A DNA stretch of 64,000 nucleotides. It comes from Planctomycetota bacterium (GTDB lineage: Bacteria > Planctomycetota > B15-G4). This document shows positions 26,816 to 35,680 of this stretch, piece by piece (position 1 is the first letter of the stretch; each line of letters starts with the position of its first letter). A model generated the notes under the pieces. The model was not told the DNA's origin. It worked only from the letters and a program-made list of their open reading frames with translations, and searched no databases. Made by a program: the position numbers and the translations under genes. Location of the stretch: NCBI GenBank assembly GCA_029259715.1, contig JAJDEP010000019.1, positions 124,001 through 188,000 on the forward strand, given 5' to 3'.

Positions 26816-26853
26816 GGCCCGTTCTCCATGGGGCGGCCCGTTCTCCATGGGGC
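26816..26853. repeat. Exact 19-base tandem duplication
   Basis: GGCCCGTTCTCCATGGGGC occurs twice back to back (26816-26834 and 26835-26853). It is non-coding, about 45 bases beyond the end of the CHRD-like gene. Confidence 0.8.
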
Positions 26854-26898
26854 GGCGCCCGATTCATCGGCACTGCCTCGTCCTCACTCTCGGCGCGG

Positions 26899-27366
26899 CT
26901 AGTAGCGCACCCCCGCAATGGGAAGGATCTGACCGCGCATGGCGCGCGGATATTCGGGCAAGGCTGACGGCTGGAACAGTTCGAGGTACAGCCGCCCCCT
27001 CTTCAGAGCCTGTGCCTGGGCCCGTGTGAGCGGGCCGACCTCGATGGAGTGCTGGGTCCAGGTGCCGAAGCCGATCTCCGGGGCGACCTGGCCCGGCACG
27101 GCGGGGCCGCGCACCGCCCAGAGCAACTCCTCGTCACCTTCGCTCATGGTGAAGCGCAGCAGACGGGTGGCGGAGTCGTAGAGGAAGAAGGCGGTCAGGT
27201 TGGTGTCGGTGGCCAGGTGCGGATGCACGACCTGACCGGGATGGGCCAAGGCGATGAACGGCCGCACGCCGCTGCCCCCCGCCGCGAGGACCGGTTGGGT
27301 CGAGCTGATCGCCACGGCCGCCGAGAGTCCGACGGCGGCCAGGATGCCGAGTGCCTTGCGCTGCAT
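26899..27366 (-). CDS. Secreted CHRD-domain-like protein
   Basis: 155 residues from ATG 27366, with GAGGG upstream. A signal peptide (hydrophobic core GILAAVGLSAAVAISS, then cleavage near VLAAGG) leads to a small beta-sandwich domain. The pattern of an early AHPGQVVHP, a middle WAVRGPAVPGQVAPEIGFG, LTRAQAQALKRGRLYLELF and a terminal RAMRGQI matches the CHRD (chordin) domain, where AHIHGPA, an LT..Q...L.aG stretch and GEIRGQI are usual. It is diverged: the His pair is lost. CHRD proteins are exported and their role is poorly known. It is convergent with the sulfatase-like gene. Confidence 0.65.
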   Translation of the reverse strand: MQRKALGILAAVGLSAAVAISSTQPVLAAGGSGVRPFIALAHPGQVVHPHLATDTNLTAFFLYDSATRLLRFTMSEGDEELLWAVRGPAVPGQVAPEIGFGTWTQHSIEVGPLTRAQAQALKRGRLYLELFQPSALPEYPRAMRGQILPIAGVRY

Positions 27367-27686
27367 GAATGAGTCCCTCGAGAGGTGATGTGATTTCGGC
27401 CGGGGCGCCCCCAATGGCTCCCGTGCCGGTGGGTCGGGGGGACGGGAGACAGGGCCGCGACCTGACGGCCGCGCATGGAACCAGGCGCTCAGGACCGGAG
27501 AATCCTGACTCGACGGCCTCAGCCGTGGTCAAGCCGGGCGCTTCTCGGGCATGGCGCCCAGCAGGCGCGACGGCCACCAACGCGACACGGCCCCCCGACC
27601 GCCAGTCCCACCCGCCGCGGATATCATCGGCGGCTTGCGCACCGACACCCTCCGGCCAACCGCCGGCCCTCTCCCGGAGTTCCGTG

Positions 27687-30581
27687 ATGTCCACACGGCC
27701 CCTGCTGCTCGTCCCCGCGACTTTCGCTGTCCTGCTCGCAGCTCTCACGCCCACCACCTGGGCGTTGGACCCCGCGGGAGACACCCAAGAGAAGGGCGTC
27801 CCCATGCAGCCCGGCGACCTGCGCACCGGTGAGGGCCGCTTCCCCTTCGAAGAGTCGGTGCTCGAGAACGGGTTGCGGGTCATCTCCCTCGAGGACCACT
27901 CCACGCCCATCGTCGCGGTGCAGCTCTGGTACCACGTCGGCAGCAAGGACGAGCAGGTCGACCGTCAGGGCTTCGCGCACATGTTCGAGCACATGATGTT
28001 CCGCGGCACCGACCGCCTCGGCCCCAAGGACCACTTCGACTACATCAAGCGCACGGGCGGCAACACCAACGCCTACACGGCCTTCGACCAGACGGTGTAC
28101 GTCGAAGAGCTGCCCAGCAACCAACTCGAGATGGTCCTGTGGCTCGAGGCCGAGCGCATGGCCAGCCTGAAGATCGACGAGGGCGGCTTCGCCACCGAGC
28201 GCAAGGTGGTCGAGGAAGAACGCCGCCTGGGACTCAACGCGCCCTACGGATCGGTGGCCGAGAAGGCCCTCGACGCGCTCTTCACCGAGCACCCCTACCG
28301 CTGGTCGCCCATTGGCAAGATCGAGCACCTGCGCGCGGCCGGCGTCGACGACATCCAGCACTTCTGGGACACCTACTACGTGCCCAACAACGCCACCCTC
28401 GTGGTGGTGGGCGACGTCACGCACGGGCAGGTGCGCAAGCTGGCCCAGAAGAACTTCGGCTGGATCCCGCGCTGCCCCGAGCCGCCGCGGGTGACCGTGC
28501 GCGAGCCCGAGCAGACCGAGCTGCGCACCATCACGATCCAGGCCGACAACGGGCCGGTGCCCATCGCGGGCGTGGTCTTCCGCACCGTGGAGGATGGTCA
28601 TCCCGACGCCCTCCCCGTCTCCATGCTGATGCAGATCCTCGGCGGCGGTGAGAGCAGCCGGCTGTACATCGACCTCGTGCGTCGCAAGCAGCTCGCCGAG
28701 GTCGCCCTGGCCGCCGGCGTGACCTTCGAGCAGGCCGGTCTGGCCATCACCGCCGGGGTGATGATGCCCTTCGGCGACACGAGCGCCGTCATCGACGCCA
28801 TCTGGGAGCAGGTCAAGACGATCAAGAGCGAGGGCGTCACCGAGGACGAGCTGGCCAAGGTGCGCAACCAGCTGTACCGGTCGAACGTCACCGAGTCGCT
28901 CACCATCGCCAGCAAGGCCTCGGCCCTGGGCAACGCGGCGGTCATCCAAGGCGACGCGCAGCTCGCCAACACCTACCTCGACCGCGTGCAGACCGTCAGC
29001 CGTGAGGACATCAAGCGCGTGGCCAACACCTACCTGGTCAAGACCCGCGCCAACGAGATGACCATCAAGCCGACGCTGATGAGCTCGCTCAAGTCGCTGC
29101 TGTCCCTCGCCGGCGCGGCCGGCGCCGCCGGCGGTGACGACACCGAGGCAGGCGCGGACGACGCCGAGGAAGAGGTCGAGAGCGGCGCCCGGGGCATGGC
29201 CACCGGTCCCAAGGCCGACGCCGAGCGGGCCGCATGGTTCGCCGACGCCCCGCCGGTGGCGCCGCCGCTCGCGGTCAGCGTCGACGTCGCGGGCACCGAG
29301 CGGGTGCTCGACAACGGCCTGCGCATGATCGTGGTGGAGAACCACGAGGTGCCCTTCGTGAGCGCGAGCCTGCAACTGCGCGCCGGGGCCTACACCCAGG
29401 ACGAGACCTTCCCGGCCACGGCGTCCATGGCCACCCAGATGATCACGCGCGGCACCTTCGCCCACGACGCCGAGACGCTGGCCGCCGAGCTGGAGAAGCG
29501 CGGCATCTCCCTCTCTGCCGACGCCGGCCACGACAGCGCCTCGGTCTCGGTGAGCTCGGTGAAGCGCGAGTTCGAGACCATGCTGCGCTTCATGTCCGAG
29601 GTGGTGCAGGTGCCCGCCTTCGACGCCGAGGAGTTCGAGACGTTGCGGCGCCAGACCTCGGTGGGCATGGCCATCAGCGAGAAGGACCCCTCGGCCATCG
29701 CCGACCGCGCCTTCGCTGCCGCACTGTGGGGCAGCCATCCCTACGGGCACCCGTCGGCCGGCACGAGCGCCGACCTCGCCAACCTCGAGATCGAGCGACT
29801 GCAGGAGTGGTGGGAGTCGTACGTGCGGCCCGAGAGCGCCGTGCTCTACGTCGCCGGCGACGTCACCCCGGACGAGGCCGAGCGCGTCGCCAACCGCTTC
29901 CTCGGTGGCTGGGAGGTCGAGGGCGACGCCACCGATCCCCGCGTGGCCCCCGCCGAGCCTCAAGGCGCCCTGAGGATCGTGCTCGTCGACAAGCCCGGCG
30001 CGATCCAGAGCGAGATCCGCGCCGGACACGAGGGCATCGACCGCGGCCACGAGCTGCACCCCGAGAGCGTGGTGCTGGGCCAGGTCCTGGGCGGCGGCTT
30101 CAACAGCCGGCTCAACGACAGCCTGCGGGTCCAGAAGGGCCTGACCTACGGCGCCGGGGGCGGCCTCACCACCGGTCGCTTCGGCGGATCGCTGCGCCTG
30201 CGGACGTTCACCAAGACGCCCACCACCGGCGAGACCGTGCGCGCGCTCATCGACGAGGTCGAACGGCTGCGCGCCGAACCGCCCACCGCGGAGGAGGTCA
30301 CCAACGCCGTCTCCTACCTCGCCGGGTCGTTCGCCGGCTCGCTCGAGACACCCCAGTCGGTGGCCGGTCGACTGTGGACCCAGGAACTGATGGGCCTGCC
30401 GGCCGACTACTGGTCGAGCTACCTCGGTCGCATCGCGGCCACCACGCCCGAGTCGGTGGCGCGGGCGGCCAATGAGCTCGTCGATCCCGGGCGACTGCTC
30501 ATCGTCGTCGTGGGTGACGCCGCGAAGGTGAAGGCCGAACTCGAGGCCATCGGACCGGTGGAGGTGGTGAAGGAAGGCTGA
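27687..30581 (+). CDS. Secreted M16-family zinc metalloprotease, two-domain
   Basis: 964 residues from ATG 27687. A signal peptide (PLLLVPATFAVLLAALTPTTWA) is followed by two homologous M16 (insulinase/processing-peptidase-like) halves joined by an Asp/Glu/Ala-rich linker near residues 475-515. The first half has the inverted zinc motif HMFEH (His98, Glu101, His102), with a third ligand in the run VVEEERR about 76 residues later, so it is catalytically complete. The second half lacks the motif and is the usual inactive partner. Such fused M16 proteins degrade or process peptides in the periplasm or at the surface. A TATCAT hexamer at 27622-27627 is a possible -10. Confidence 0.92.
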   Translation: MSTRPLLLVPATFAVLLAALTPTTWALDPAGDTQEKGVPMQPGDLRTGEGRFPFEESVLENGLRVISLEDHSTPIVAVQLWYHVGSKDEQVDRQGFAHMFEHMMFRGTDRLGPKDHFDYIKRTGGNTNAYTAFDQTVYVEELPSNQLEMVLWLEAERMASLKIDEGGFATERKVVEEERRLGLNAPYGSVAEKALDALFTEHPYRWSPIGKIEHLRAAGVDDIQHFWDTYYVPNNATLVVVGDVTHGQVRKLAQKNFGWIPRCPEPPRVTVREPEQTELRTITIQADNGPVPIAGVVFRTVEDGHPDALPVSMLMQILGGGESSRLYIDLVRRKQLAEVALAAGVTFEQAGLAITAGVMMPFGDTSAVIDAIWEQVKTIKSEGVTEDELAKVRNQLYRSNVTESLTIASKASALGNAAVIQGDAQLANTYLDRVQTVSREDIKRVANTYLVKTRANEMTIKPTLMSSLKSLLSLAGAAGAAGGDDTEAGADDAEEEVESGARGMATGPKADAERAAWFADAPPVAPPLAVSVDVAGTERVLDNGLRMIVVENHEVPFVSASLQLRAGAYTQDETFPATASMATQMITRGTFAHDAETLAAELEKRGISLSADAGHDSASVSVSSVKREFETMLRFMSEVVQVPAFDAEEFETLRRQTSVGMAISEKDPSAIADRAFAAALWGSHPYGHPSAGTSADLANLEIERLQEWWESYVRPESAVLYVAGDVTPDEAERVANRFLGGWEVEGDATDPRVAPAEPQGALRIVLVDKPGAIQSEIRAGHEGIDRGHELHPESVVLGQVLGGGFNSRLNDSLRVQKGLTYGAGGGLTTGRFGGSLRLRTFTKTPTTGETVRALIDEVERLRAEPPTAEEVTNAVSYLAGSFAGSLETPQSVAGRLWTQELMGLPADYWSSYLGRIAATTPESVARAANELVDPGRLLIVVVGDAAKVKAELEAIGPVEVVKEG

Positions 30582-30663
30582 CCGCCACCTCCTCGCGGCG
30601 AATGCTCGAGCCACCGGGGCGTCCGTTGGCGTGACGGCCTCTGGAGGCGCGCCCGGGAATGGC

Positions 30664-30670
30664 TTAAATT
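30664..30670 (+). promoter_or_regulatory. A/T-rich -10-like TTAAATT upstream of aconitase
   Basis: The only A/T-rich run in the 121-base gap before aconitase, 32 bases before its ATG. No good -35 is seen. Confidence 0.35.
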
Positions 30671-30702
30671 CGCGGTTCCGCCGCCCCACCCCGAGTTCCG
30701 CC

Positions 30703-32970
30703 ATGACCGACGTCGCCGTGATCTACAGCAACCTCGCCGCCCGCCACGCGAGCTGGCGCGAGCGGCTGGGCCGCCCGCTGACCCTGGCCGAGAAGGTGCT
30801 CCTGTCGCACCTGGCCGACCCCGACGGCGAGACCCCCGAGCGCGGCAAGACCTACGCCGAGCTGGCCCCCGATCGCGTCGCCATGCAGGACGCCACGGCC
30901 CAGATGGCCCTGCTGCAATTCGCCATGACCGGACGCGGCCGGGCGGCGGTGCCGTCGAGCGTCCACTGCGATCACCTGATCCGCGCGCGCCTCGGCAGGG
31001 ACGAGGACCTCGCGGTGGCCAATACGGAGAACGCGGAGGTGTATGCGTTCTTGAAGTCGGCCTCGGCCCGCTTCGGCCTCGGCTTCTGGGAGCCCGGCTC
31101 GGGGATCATCCACCAGGTCGTGCTCGAGAATTACGCCTTCCCCGGCGGGATGATGATCGGCACCGACAGCCACACGCCCAACGCCGGCGGCCTCGGCATG
31201 ATCGCCATCGGCGTGGGCGGCGCCGACGCCATGGAGGTCATGGCCGGACTGCCGTTCTCCGTGCGCTGGCCCAAGCTCATCGGCGTGCACCTCAAGGGCG
31301 CCCTCGACGGCTGGAGCTCGCCCAAGGACGTGATCCTCAAGGTGTGCGAACTGCTCACCGTGAAGGGCGGCACGGGCGCCATCGTCGAGTACTTCGGCGA
31401 GGGCGCCGACTCCATCTCGTGCACCGGCAAGGGCACCATCTGCAACATGGGCGCCGAGTTGGGCGCGACCACGTCGATCTTCCCGTTCGACGAGTCCATG
31501 GCGCGCTACCTCAGCGCCACCGGCCGCGACGACATCGCCGCCCTCGCCCGCGACCACGCGGCCGAGCTGCGGGCCGACCCCGAGGTGGCGGCGGACCCCG
31601 GGCGCTTCTACGACCAGGTCATCGAGATCGACCTGTCGACCCTGCCGCCCATGGTGGTCGGACCGCACACCCCCGACCTCGCCCGCTCCCTCGACGCCCT
31701 CGGCGCCGAGGCCAAGGCGAACAACTGGCCCGCCGAGCTGAAGGCCGCCCTGATCGGCTCGTGCACCAACTCCTCCTACGAGGACATGGACCGCGTGGCC
31801 TCGCTGGCCCTCCAGGCCGCCGAGAAGAAGCTGACCGCGAAGACGCCGCTGCTCGTCACCCCGGGCAGCAGCACCATCGACAAGACCATCCGCCGCGACG
31901 GGCAGATGCAGGCGCTGCAGGCCATCGGCGCCACGGTGCTGGCGAACGCCTGCGGGCCCTGCATCGGCCAGTGGCAGCGGGACGACGTGAAGCAGGGCGA
32001 GGTCAACACGATCCTGACCTCCTTCAACCGCAACTTCAGCGGACGCAACGACGGCAACCACCAGACCCTCGCGTTCATCTCCAGCCCCGACGTGGTCGTC
32101 GCGCTGGCCCTGGCCGGCCGCCTCGACTTCGACCCGCGCCGCGACACGCTCACCAACGCCGACGGCGAAGAGGTGCGCCTCGACGCACCCACCGGCGACG
32201 AGCTGCCCAGCGACGGCCTCGAGTTGAGCCGCGACGGCTTCACCGAACCGCCCGCCGACGGGAGCCGCGTCGACCTCAACGTGGCGCCCGACAGCAAGCG
32301 CCTGCAACTGCTCGAGCCCTTCGAGCCCATCACCCCGGATCAGCTCTCCGGGCTGCCGGTGCTGGTGAAGGTCGAGGGCAAGTGCACCACCGACCACATC
32401 TCGGCCGCGGGTCCGTGGCTCAAGTTCCGCGGGCACCTCGCGAACATCTCCGACAACTGCTTCCTCGGGGCGATCAACGCGCACACCGGCGAGCAGGGCA
32501 AGGGCCTCGACGTGCTCAGCGGTGAGGCCGGCGTCGCCTACCCTGAGATCGGCAAGCGCTACCGCGCGGCCGGACAGGGCTGGGTGGCGGTGGGTGACGT
32601 CAACTACGGCGAGGGCAGCAGCCGTGAGCACGCCGCCATGTCACCGCGCTACCTCGGCTGCCGGGCCGTCATCGCCCGCAGCTTCGCGCGCATCGCCGAG
32701 ACCAACCTGAAGAAGCAGGGTGTTTTGGCCCTGCAGTTCGTCGACCCGGCCGCCTGGGCCGTCATCCGCGAGAACGACCGACTCGACATCGACGGGACCC
32801 AGGACCTGGCGCCGGGCACCACGCTCACGGTGACCGCACACCACAGCGACGGGAGCAGCGACACCTTCGCGTGCAGCCACACGCTGAGCGAACTGCAGAT
32901 CGCCTGGTTCCGGGCGGGCTCGGCCCTCAACCACCTCCGTGCGCAGAGCGCCGAGGCTGCCGTCCTCTGA
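30703..32970 (+). CDS. Aconitate hydratase, mitochondrial type
   Basis: 755 residues. The cluster cysteines are present in IGSCTNSSYEDM and NACGPCIGQW, and the active-site segments MMIGTDSHTPNAGGLGM, GKCTTDHISAAGPW and NYGEGSSREHAAMSPR are intact. Length and sequence type fit the mitochondrial-type aconitase found in eukaryotes and several bacterial phyla, rather than the ~890-residue AcnA or AcnB of proteobacteria. It converts citrate to isocitrate in the TCA cycle using a [4Fe-4S] cluster. It stands alone as a transcription unit between the M16 protease and tRNA-Leu. Confidence 0.95.
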   Translation: MTDVAVIYSNLAARHASWRERLGRPLTLAEKVLLSHLADPDGETPERGKTYAELAPDRVAMQDATAQMALLQFAMTGRGRAAVPSSVHCDHLIRARLGRDEDLAVANTENAEVYAFLKSASARFGLGFWEPGSGIIHQVVLENYAFPGGMMIGTDSHTPNAGGLGMIAIGVGGADAMEVMAGLPFSVRWPKLIGVHLKGALDGWSSPKDVILKVCELLTVKGGTGAIVEYFGEGADSISCTGKGTICNMGAELGATTSIFPFDESMARYLSATGRDDIAALARDHAAELRADPEVAADPGRFYDQVIEIDLSTLPPMVVGPHTPDLARSLDALGAEAKANNWPAELKAALIGSCTNSSYEDMDRVASLALQAAEKKLTAKTPLLVTPGSSTIDKTIRRDGQMQALQAIGATVLANACGPCIGQWQRDDVKQGEVNTILTSFNRNFSGRNDGNHQTLAFISSPDVVVALALAGRLDFDPRRDTLTNADGEEVRLDAPTGDELPSDGLELSRDGFTEPPADGSRVDLNVAPDSKRLQLLEPFEPITPDQLSGLPVLVKVEGKCTTDHISAAGPWLKFRGHLANISDNCFLGAINAHTGEQGKGLDVLSGEAGVAYPEIGKRYRAAGQGWVAVGDVNYGEGSSREHAAMSPRYLGCRAVIARSFARIAETNLKKQGVLALQFVDPAAWAVIRENDRLDIDGTQDLAPGTTLTVTAHHSDGSSDTFACSHTLSELQIAWFRAGSALNHLRAQSAEAAVL

Positions 32971-32996
32971 GCGTAAGATCGTCCCGGCCACACGTT

Positions 32997-33079
32997 GCGA
33001 GGGTGGCGGAATGGCAGACGCGCTGGATTTAGGATCCAGTGGGGCAACCCGTGGGGGTTCGAATCCCCCTCCTCGCACC
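32997..33079 (+). tRNA. tRNA-Leu (TAG anticodon)
   Basis: 83 nt with long variable arm (TGGGGCAACCCGT). Acceptor GCGAGGG pairs with TCCTCGC, anticodon stem CTGGA/TCCAG with loop TTTAGGA (anticodon TAG), T-arm GGGGG-TTCGAAT-CCCCC. CCA is encoded. A TAAGAT at 32974-32979 is a likely -10. Confidence 0.96.
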
Positions 33080-33116
33080 ATCAACCGCGCGGGCCACCCG
33101 CTCCCGCCTCGGCTCC

Positions 33117-33494
33117 TCAGCCCGGCAGGTAGGCCATGCCGTTGAAGATGTGCAGCCCGGTGATCGAGCCGTAGATCGCCAGCGCCGACCACGACGCGAT
33201 GCGCGCATGGGTGTAGCTGGCGCGGTGTACGACCCACAGCATGCACAGCCCCGAGCCCAACAGCTTGGTGAGCAGGAAGAAGAAGTCTCCGCCCTCTTCC
33301 ACCAACCAGGCCATGAGCGGGTTGAGCTCGTAGCCGAAGCCCGTGCGCAGCCACATCGTCGTGGCCCAGGCATCCATGGCGACCAGGAACATGACCAGCA
33401 TGGCCACGGTCCGTCGAGACTGGCCGTAGATGAGCGCGGCGTCACCGCCGTCCGGGGCGGCCTGACCGCTCCGGCGGCGAGGGCCTGCGTTCAT
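33117..33494 (-). CDS. DUF5658-like integral membrane protein
   Basis: 125 residues from ATG 33494. After a polar N-terminus with several Arg, about four membrane helices can be read: VAMLVMFLVAMDAWATTMWL, an ELNPLMAWLV segment, FFFLLTKLLGSGLCMLWVVH, and the C-terminal ALAIYGSITGLHIFNGM. The YELNPLMAWL motif after the first helix is the mark of DUF5658 proteins, whose function is unknown. It may share a transcript with the sulfatase-like lipoprotein upstream, but a hairpin and 173 bases separate them. Confidence 0.75.
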   Translation of the reverse strand: MNAGPRRRSGQAAPDGGDAALIYGQSRRTVAMLVMFLVAMDAWATTMWLRTGFGYELNPLMAWLVEEGGDFFFLLTKLLGSGLCMLWVVHRASYTHARIASWSALAIYGSITGLHIFNGMAYLPG

Positions 33495-33644
33495 CAGGAC
33501 GCTGTCGAACGTCGCGGACTTGTCGTTGCACGTGGTCAATGCGAGTCGCCTCCGCCTGGGGGTCGCCTCCGTTGCGGGCTCCGACTTGCCATCGGAATCG
33601 CCACAGGGCGACTTGACCGGCCCGGCACACTCCGTCACACGAGG

Positions 33645-33659
33645 GCCCGCTGAACGGGC
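33645..33659 (-). terminator. Stem-loop just past the sulfatase-like lipoprotein gene
   Basis: GCCCG, a five-base loop, then CGGGC, eight bases beyond the stop in the direction of transcription. Confidence 0.45.
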
Positions 33660-33667
33660 GGTCCGGC

Positions 33668-35182
33668 TCAGTAGCCGAGTTCGTCGAGGCGGTCGAGAAC
33701 GTCCTGACCGGGTTCGATCTCGAAGGGCTTGGGGAAGTCCCGCCGGCCCGTCGCCGCCAGCCACTTCAGCACCAGGTCGCCCAATTCCTTGGCGAGCTCG
33801 GGATGCTCCGAGGCGAGGTCGACGCGCTCGGCCGGGTCCGCCGCCAGGTCGAAGAGCTTCACGCGGCGCTCGTGGTGGTTGACGATGGCCTTGTGTCGAC
33901 CGCGCCGCACCGCGGTCTCGCGTCCCTCGCCGGCGTCGCGGGTGTTCGCCGCGCCGCGCATGGCGTTCACGCGCATGGTGAAGGCCGTCGCGTCCCCGCC
34001 CGCCCCGGCTTCGTCGCGGATCAGCGGGAGCAGCGACCGGCCTTGCCAATGGTCGGCCGGCGCCACGCCGAGCAGGTCGGCGACAGTCGGCGCCACGTCC
34101 ACCAGCTGCACCGGCTCTGTCACCACGTGGCCGCCGTCCGTGACCCCGGGGATGCGCACGATCAACGGCACCCGCACGAGCTCGTCGTGGACCGATTGTC
34201 CGTGGAACCAGTTGCCGTGGTCGTAGAATTCCTCGCCGTGGTCGGCCAGCACGATGAACACCGTCTGGTCCCACACGCCGCGCCGCTTGAGCGCCTCGAT
34301 CACCCGGCCGATGTTGCCGTCGGCCCGTCGGATGTCTCCGGCGTACAGCGCGTCCACGTTCTCCAGCGATCCTTCCAGGTGCGCGGTGAGCCGGGCCAGC
34401 TTGTCGGCGTCCGCCGGAGCAAGGGGCGTGCCCTCACGTTCGGCCACGGCCGCCTTCGTCATCAGGCCGCGGTGCTCCCCCACCATCTTGTTCAGCCGCT
34501 TCCCCTGCTCCTCCTGTTCGGCGGTGAGGGTCGGTGAGCCGGGCCAGCGCCCTTCGTAGGGCCAGTGGGGCTCGAGGGTGTGGATGTAGAAGAAGAAGGG
34601 GTCGTCGAGGGGCGCCCGCTCGAACCAGTCGAAGAAGGGGCGCAGGGTGGCCGCGCCGCGTTCGCGATCGGCGTCGGTCATGGTGTGGATGTCGGGCGGT
34701 TCGTAGAGGTGGTCGTAGCCCTGGTCGAGGCCGCCATCGCTGCCGCCCAGGCGGTTGTAGATGAAGCCCGCTGTCGCGTAGCCCGCGGCATCGAGCTGCT
34801 CGGCCAGAGTCTGCACCTCCGCCGGCGCCTTGCGCCCCACGCTCGTCACCTCGTGACTGACCGGGTGGCTCGACGTGAGCAGGCTCACCACCGACGGCAG
34901 GGTCCACGGCGCCTGGCTCAGGGCGTACTCGAAGCGGGCTGACTCCCGCGCGAGCGCATCGAGGACCGGACTGGCGCCCCGGTCGTCGCCGTAGCACCCG
35001 AGGCGATCGGCGCGCAACGTGTCGACGAGATACACGACCACGTGGGGACGCCAGGCTTCGGCGTCCGGCGCCGCACCGTCCTCGGTGGGTCCCGACGATC
35101 CGCCGTCGCAGCCCGCCATCAACAGGAGCAACAGGCCCCACAACCCCGAGCGCAGGGCGGACGGCGAACGGCCCTGGTCCAA
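33668..35182 (-). CDS. Sulfatase-superfamily lipoprotein
   Basis: 504 residues starting at TTG 35182, one base after the ferredoxin stop and with GGAAGAG at good spacing. The lipoprotein signal GLLLLLMAGC ends at acylated Cys25. The sulfatase-fold domain has VVVYLVDTLRADRLGCYG (metal Asp54), then QAPWTLPSVVSLLT with Thr94 at the nucleophile position, and VLADHGEEFYDHGNW. The formylglycine motif C/S-x-P-x-R is absent, so classical sulfatase activity is doubtful and a phosphodiesterase, phosphotransferase or similar reaction is possible. DVAPTVADLLG and the C-terminal LFDLAADPAERVDLA are standard family segments. It is anchored at the membrane facing the periplasm. Confidence 0.88.
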   Translation of the reverse strand: MDQGRSPSALRSGLWGLLLLLMAGCDGGSSGPTEDGAAPDAEAWRPHVVVYLVDTLRADRLGCYGDDRGASPVLDALARESARFEYALSQAPWTLPSVVSLLTSSHPVSHEVTSVGRKAPAEVQTLAEQLDAAGYATAGFIYNRLGGSDGGLDQGYDHLYEPPDIHTMTDADRERGAATLRPFFDWFERAPLDDPFFFYIHTLEPHWPYEGRWPGSPTLTAEQEEQGKRLNKMVGEHRGLMTKAAVAEREGTPLAPADADKLARLTAHLEGSLENVDALYAGDIRRADGNIGRVIEALKRRGVWDQTVFIVLADHGEEFYDHGNWFHGQSVHDELVRVPLIVRIPGVTDGGHVVTEPVQLVDVAPTVADLLGVAPADHWQGRSLLPLIRDEAGAGGDATAFTMRVNAMRGAANTRDAGEGRETAVRRGRHKAIVNHHERRVKLFDLAADPAERVDLASEHPELAKELGDLVLKWLAATGRRDFPKPFEIEPGQDVLDRLDELGY

Positions 35183-35183
35183 G

Positions 35184-35603
35184 CTAGTGCTCTTCCTGGG
35201 CCAGGTTGCGGTTCCAGGCCGGCACCTTCACGCGCACCGGCGCCGATCCGTTCGGCACGCACTGACACGCGAGGCGCGAGTCGTGCTGCAGACCGGGCGC
35301 CGTGTCGAGCATGTCCTCCTCGTCGTCGGAGGACGGATTGCACGACTCGGCTCCCTGCTCCACGAAGACGTGGCAGGTGGAACAGGCGCAGACGCCACCG
35401 CAGGCGTGGTCGATCTCGAGCCCCGCTCCCAGCAGGACGTCGAGGACGCTGCCCGGCAGGCCGTCGTGACCGTAGGGGAGCGCCGCCGGGTCGACGTCGA
35501 TCTCGCGCACCTCGCCCGATTCCTCCACCTCGACGGTGAGCTTGTAGGCCTGCTCCGGAGGAGCGGCATCGGTCTCTCGGATGTAGGGGTTACGTCCGCC
35601 CAT
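35184..35603 (-). CDS. Adrenodoxin/ISC-type [2Fe-2S] ferredoxin
   Basis: 139 residues. The cluster ligands are C68-x5-C74-x2-C77 in HACGGVCACSTCHVF and Cys113 in RLACQC, the spacing of vertebrate-type and ISC ferredoxins. The HVFVEQGAE and DDEEDMLDTAPGLQHDSRLACQ segments are also typical. The N-terminus has about 18 extra residues. It carries single electrons for iron-sulfur assembly or monooxygenases; no isc genes are nearby. It lies between threonine aldolase and the sulfatase-like lipoprotein and is tightly linked to the latter. Confidence 0.92.
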   Translation of the reverse strand: MGGRNPYIRETDAAPPEQAYKLTVEVEESGEVREIDVDPAALPYGHDGLPGSVLDVLLGAGLEIDHACGGVCACSTCHVFVEQGAESCNPSSDDEEDMLDTAPGLQHDSRLACQCVPNGSAPVRVKVPAWNRNLAQEEH

Positions 35604-35654
35604 GGCGGCCAGTCCTCCGGTCGGCGTCGCGTCGTGCGGGAGTGCCGACGATTC

Positions 35655-35672
35655 TGGCTACGAAGATAGCCA
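35655..35672 (-). terminator. Stem-loop TGGCTA-CGAAGA-TAGCCA after threonine aldolase
   Basis: A perfect six-base-pair stem eight bases past the threonine aldolase stop in the direction of transcription. No U-tract. Confidence 0.5.
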
Positions 35673-35680
35673 CCGGCGCC

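Noticed and set aside
26692..26967. Small plus-strand frames in the gap after the second sulfatase-like gene
   Set aside because: They contain the tandem repeats and have no Shine-Dalgarno, motif or coding-like composition; treated as non-coding.
33668..35182. Classical arylsulfatase
   Set aside because: The formylglycine motif C/S-x-P-x-R is missing; Thr94 is at the nucleophile position. Only superfamily membership is claimed.
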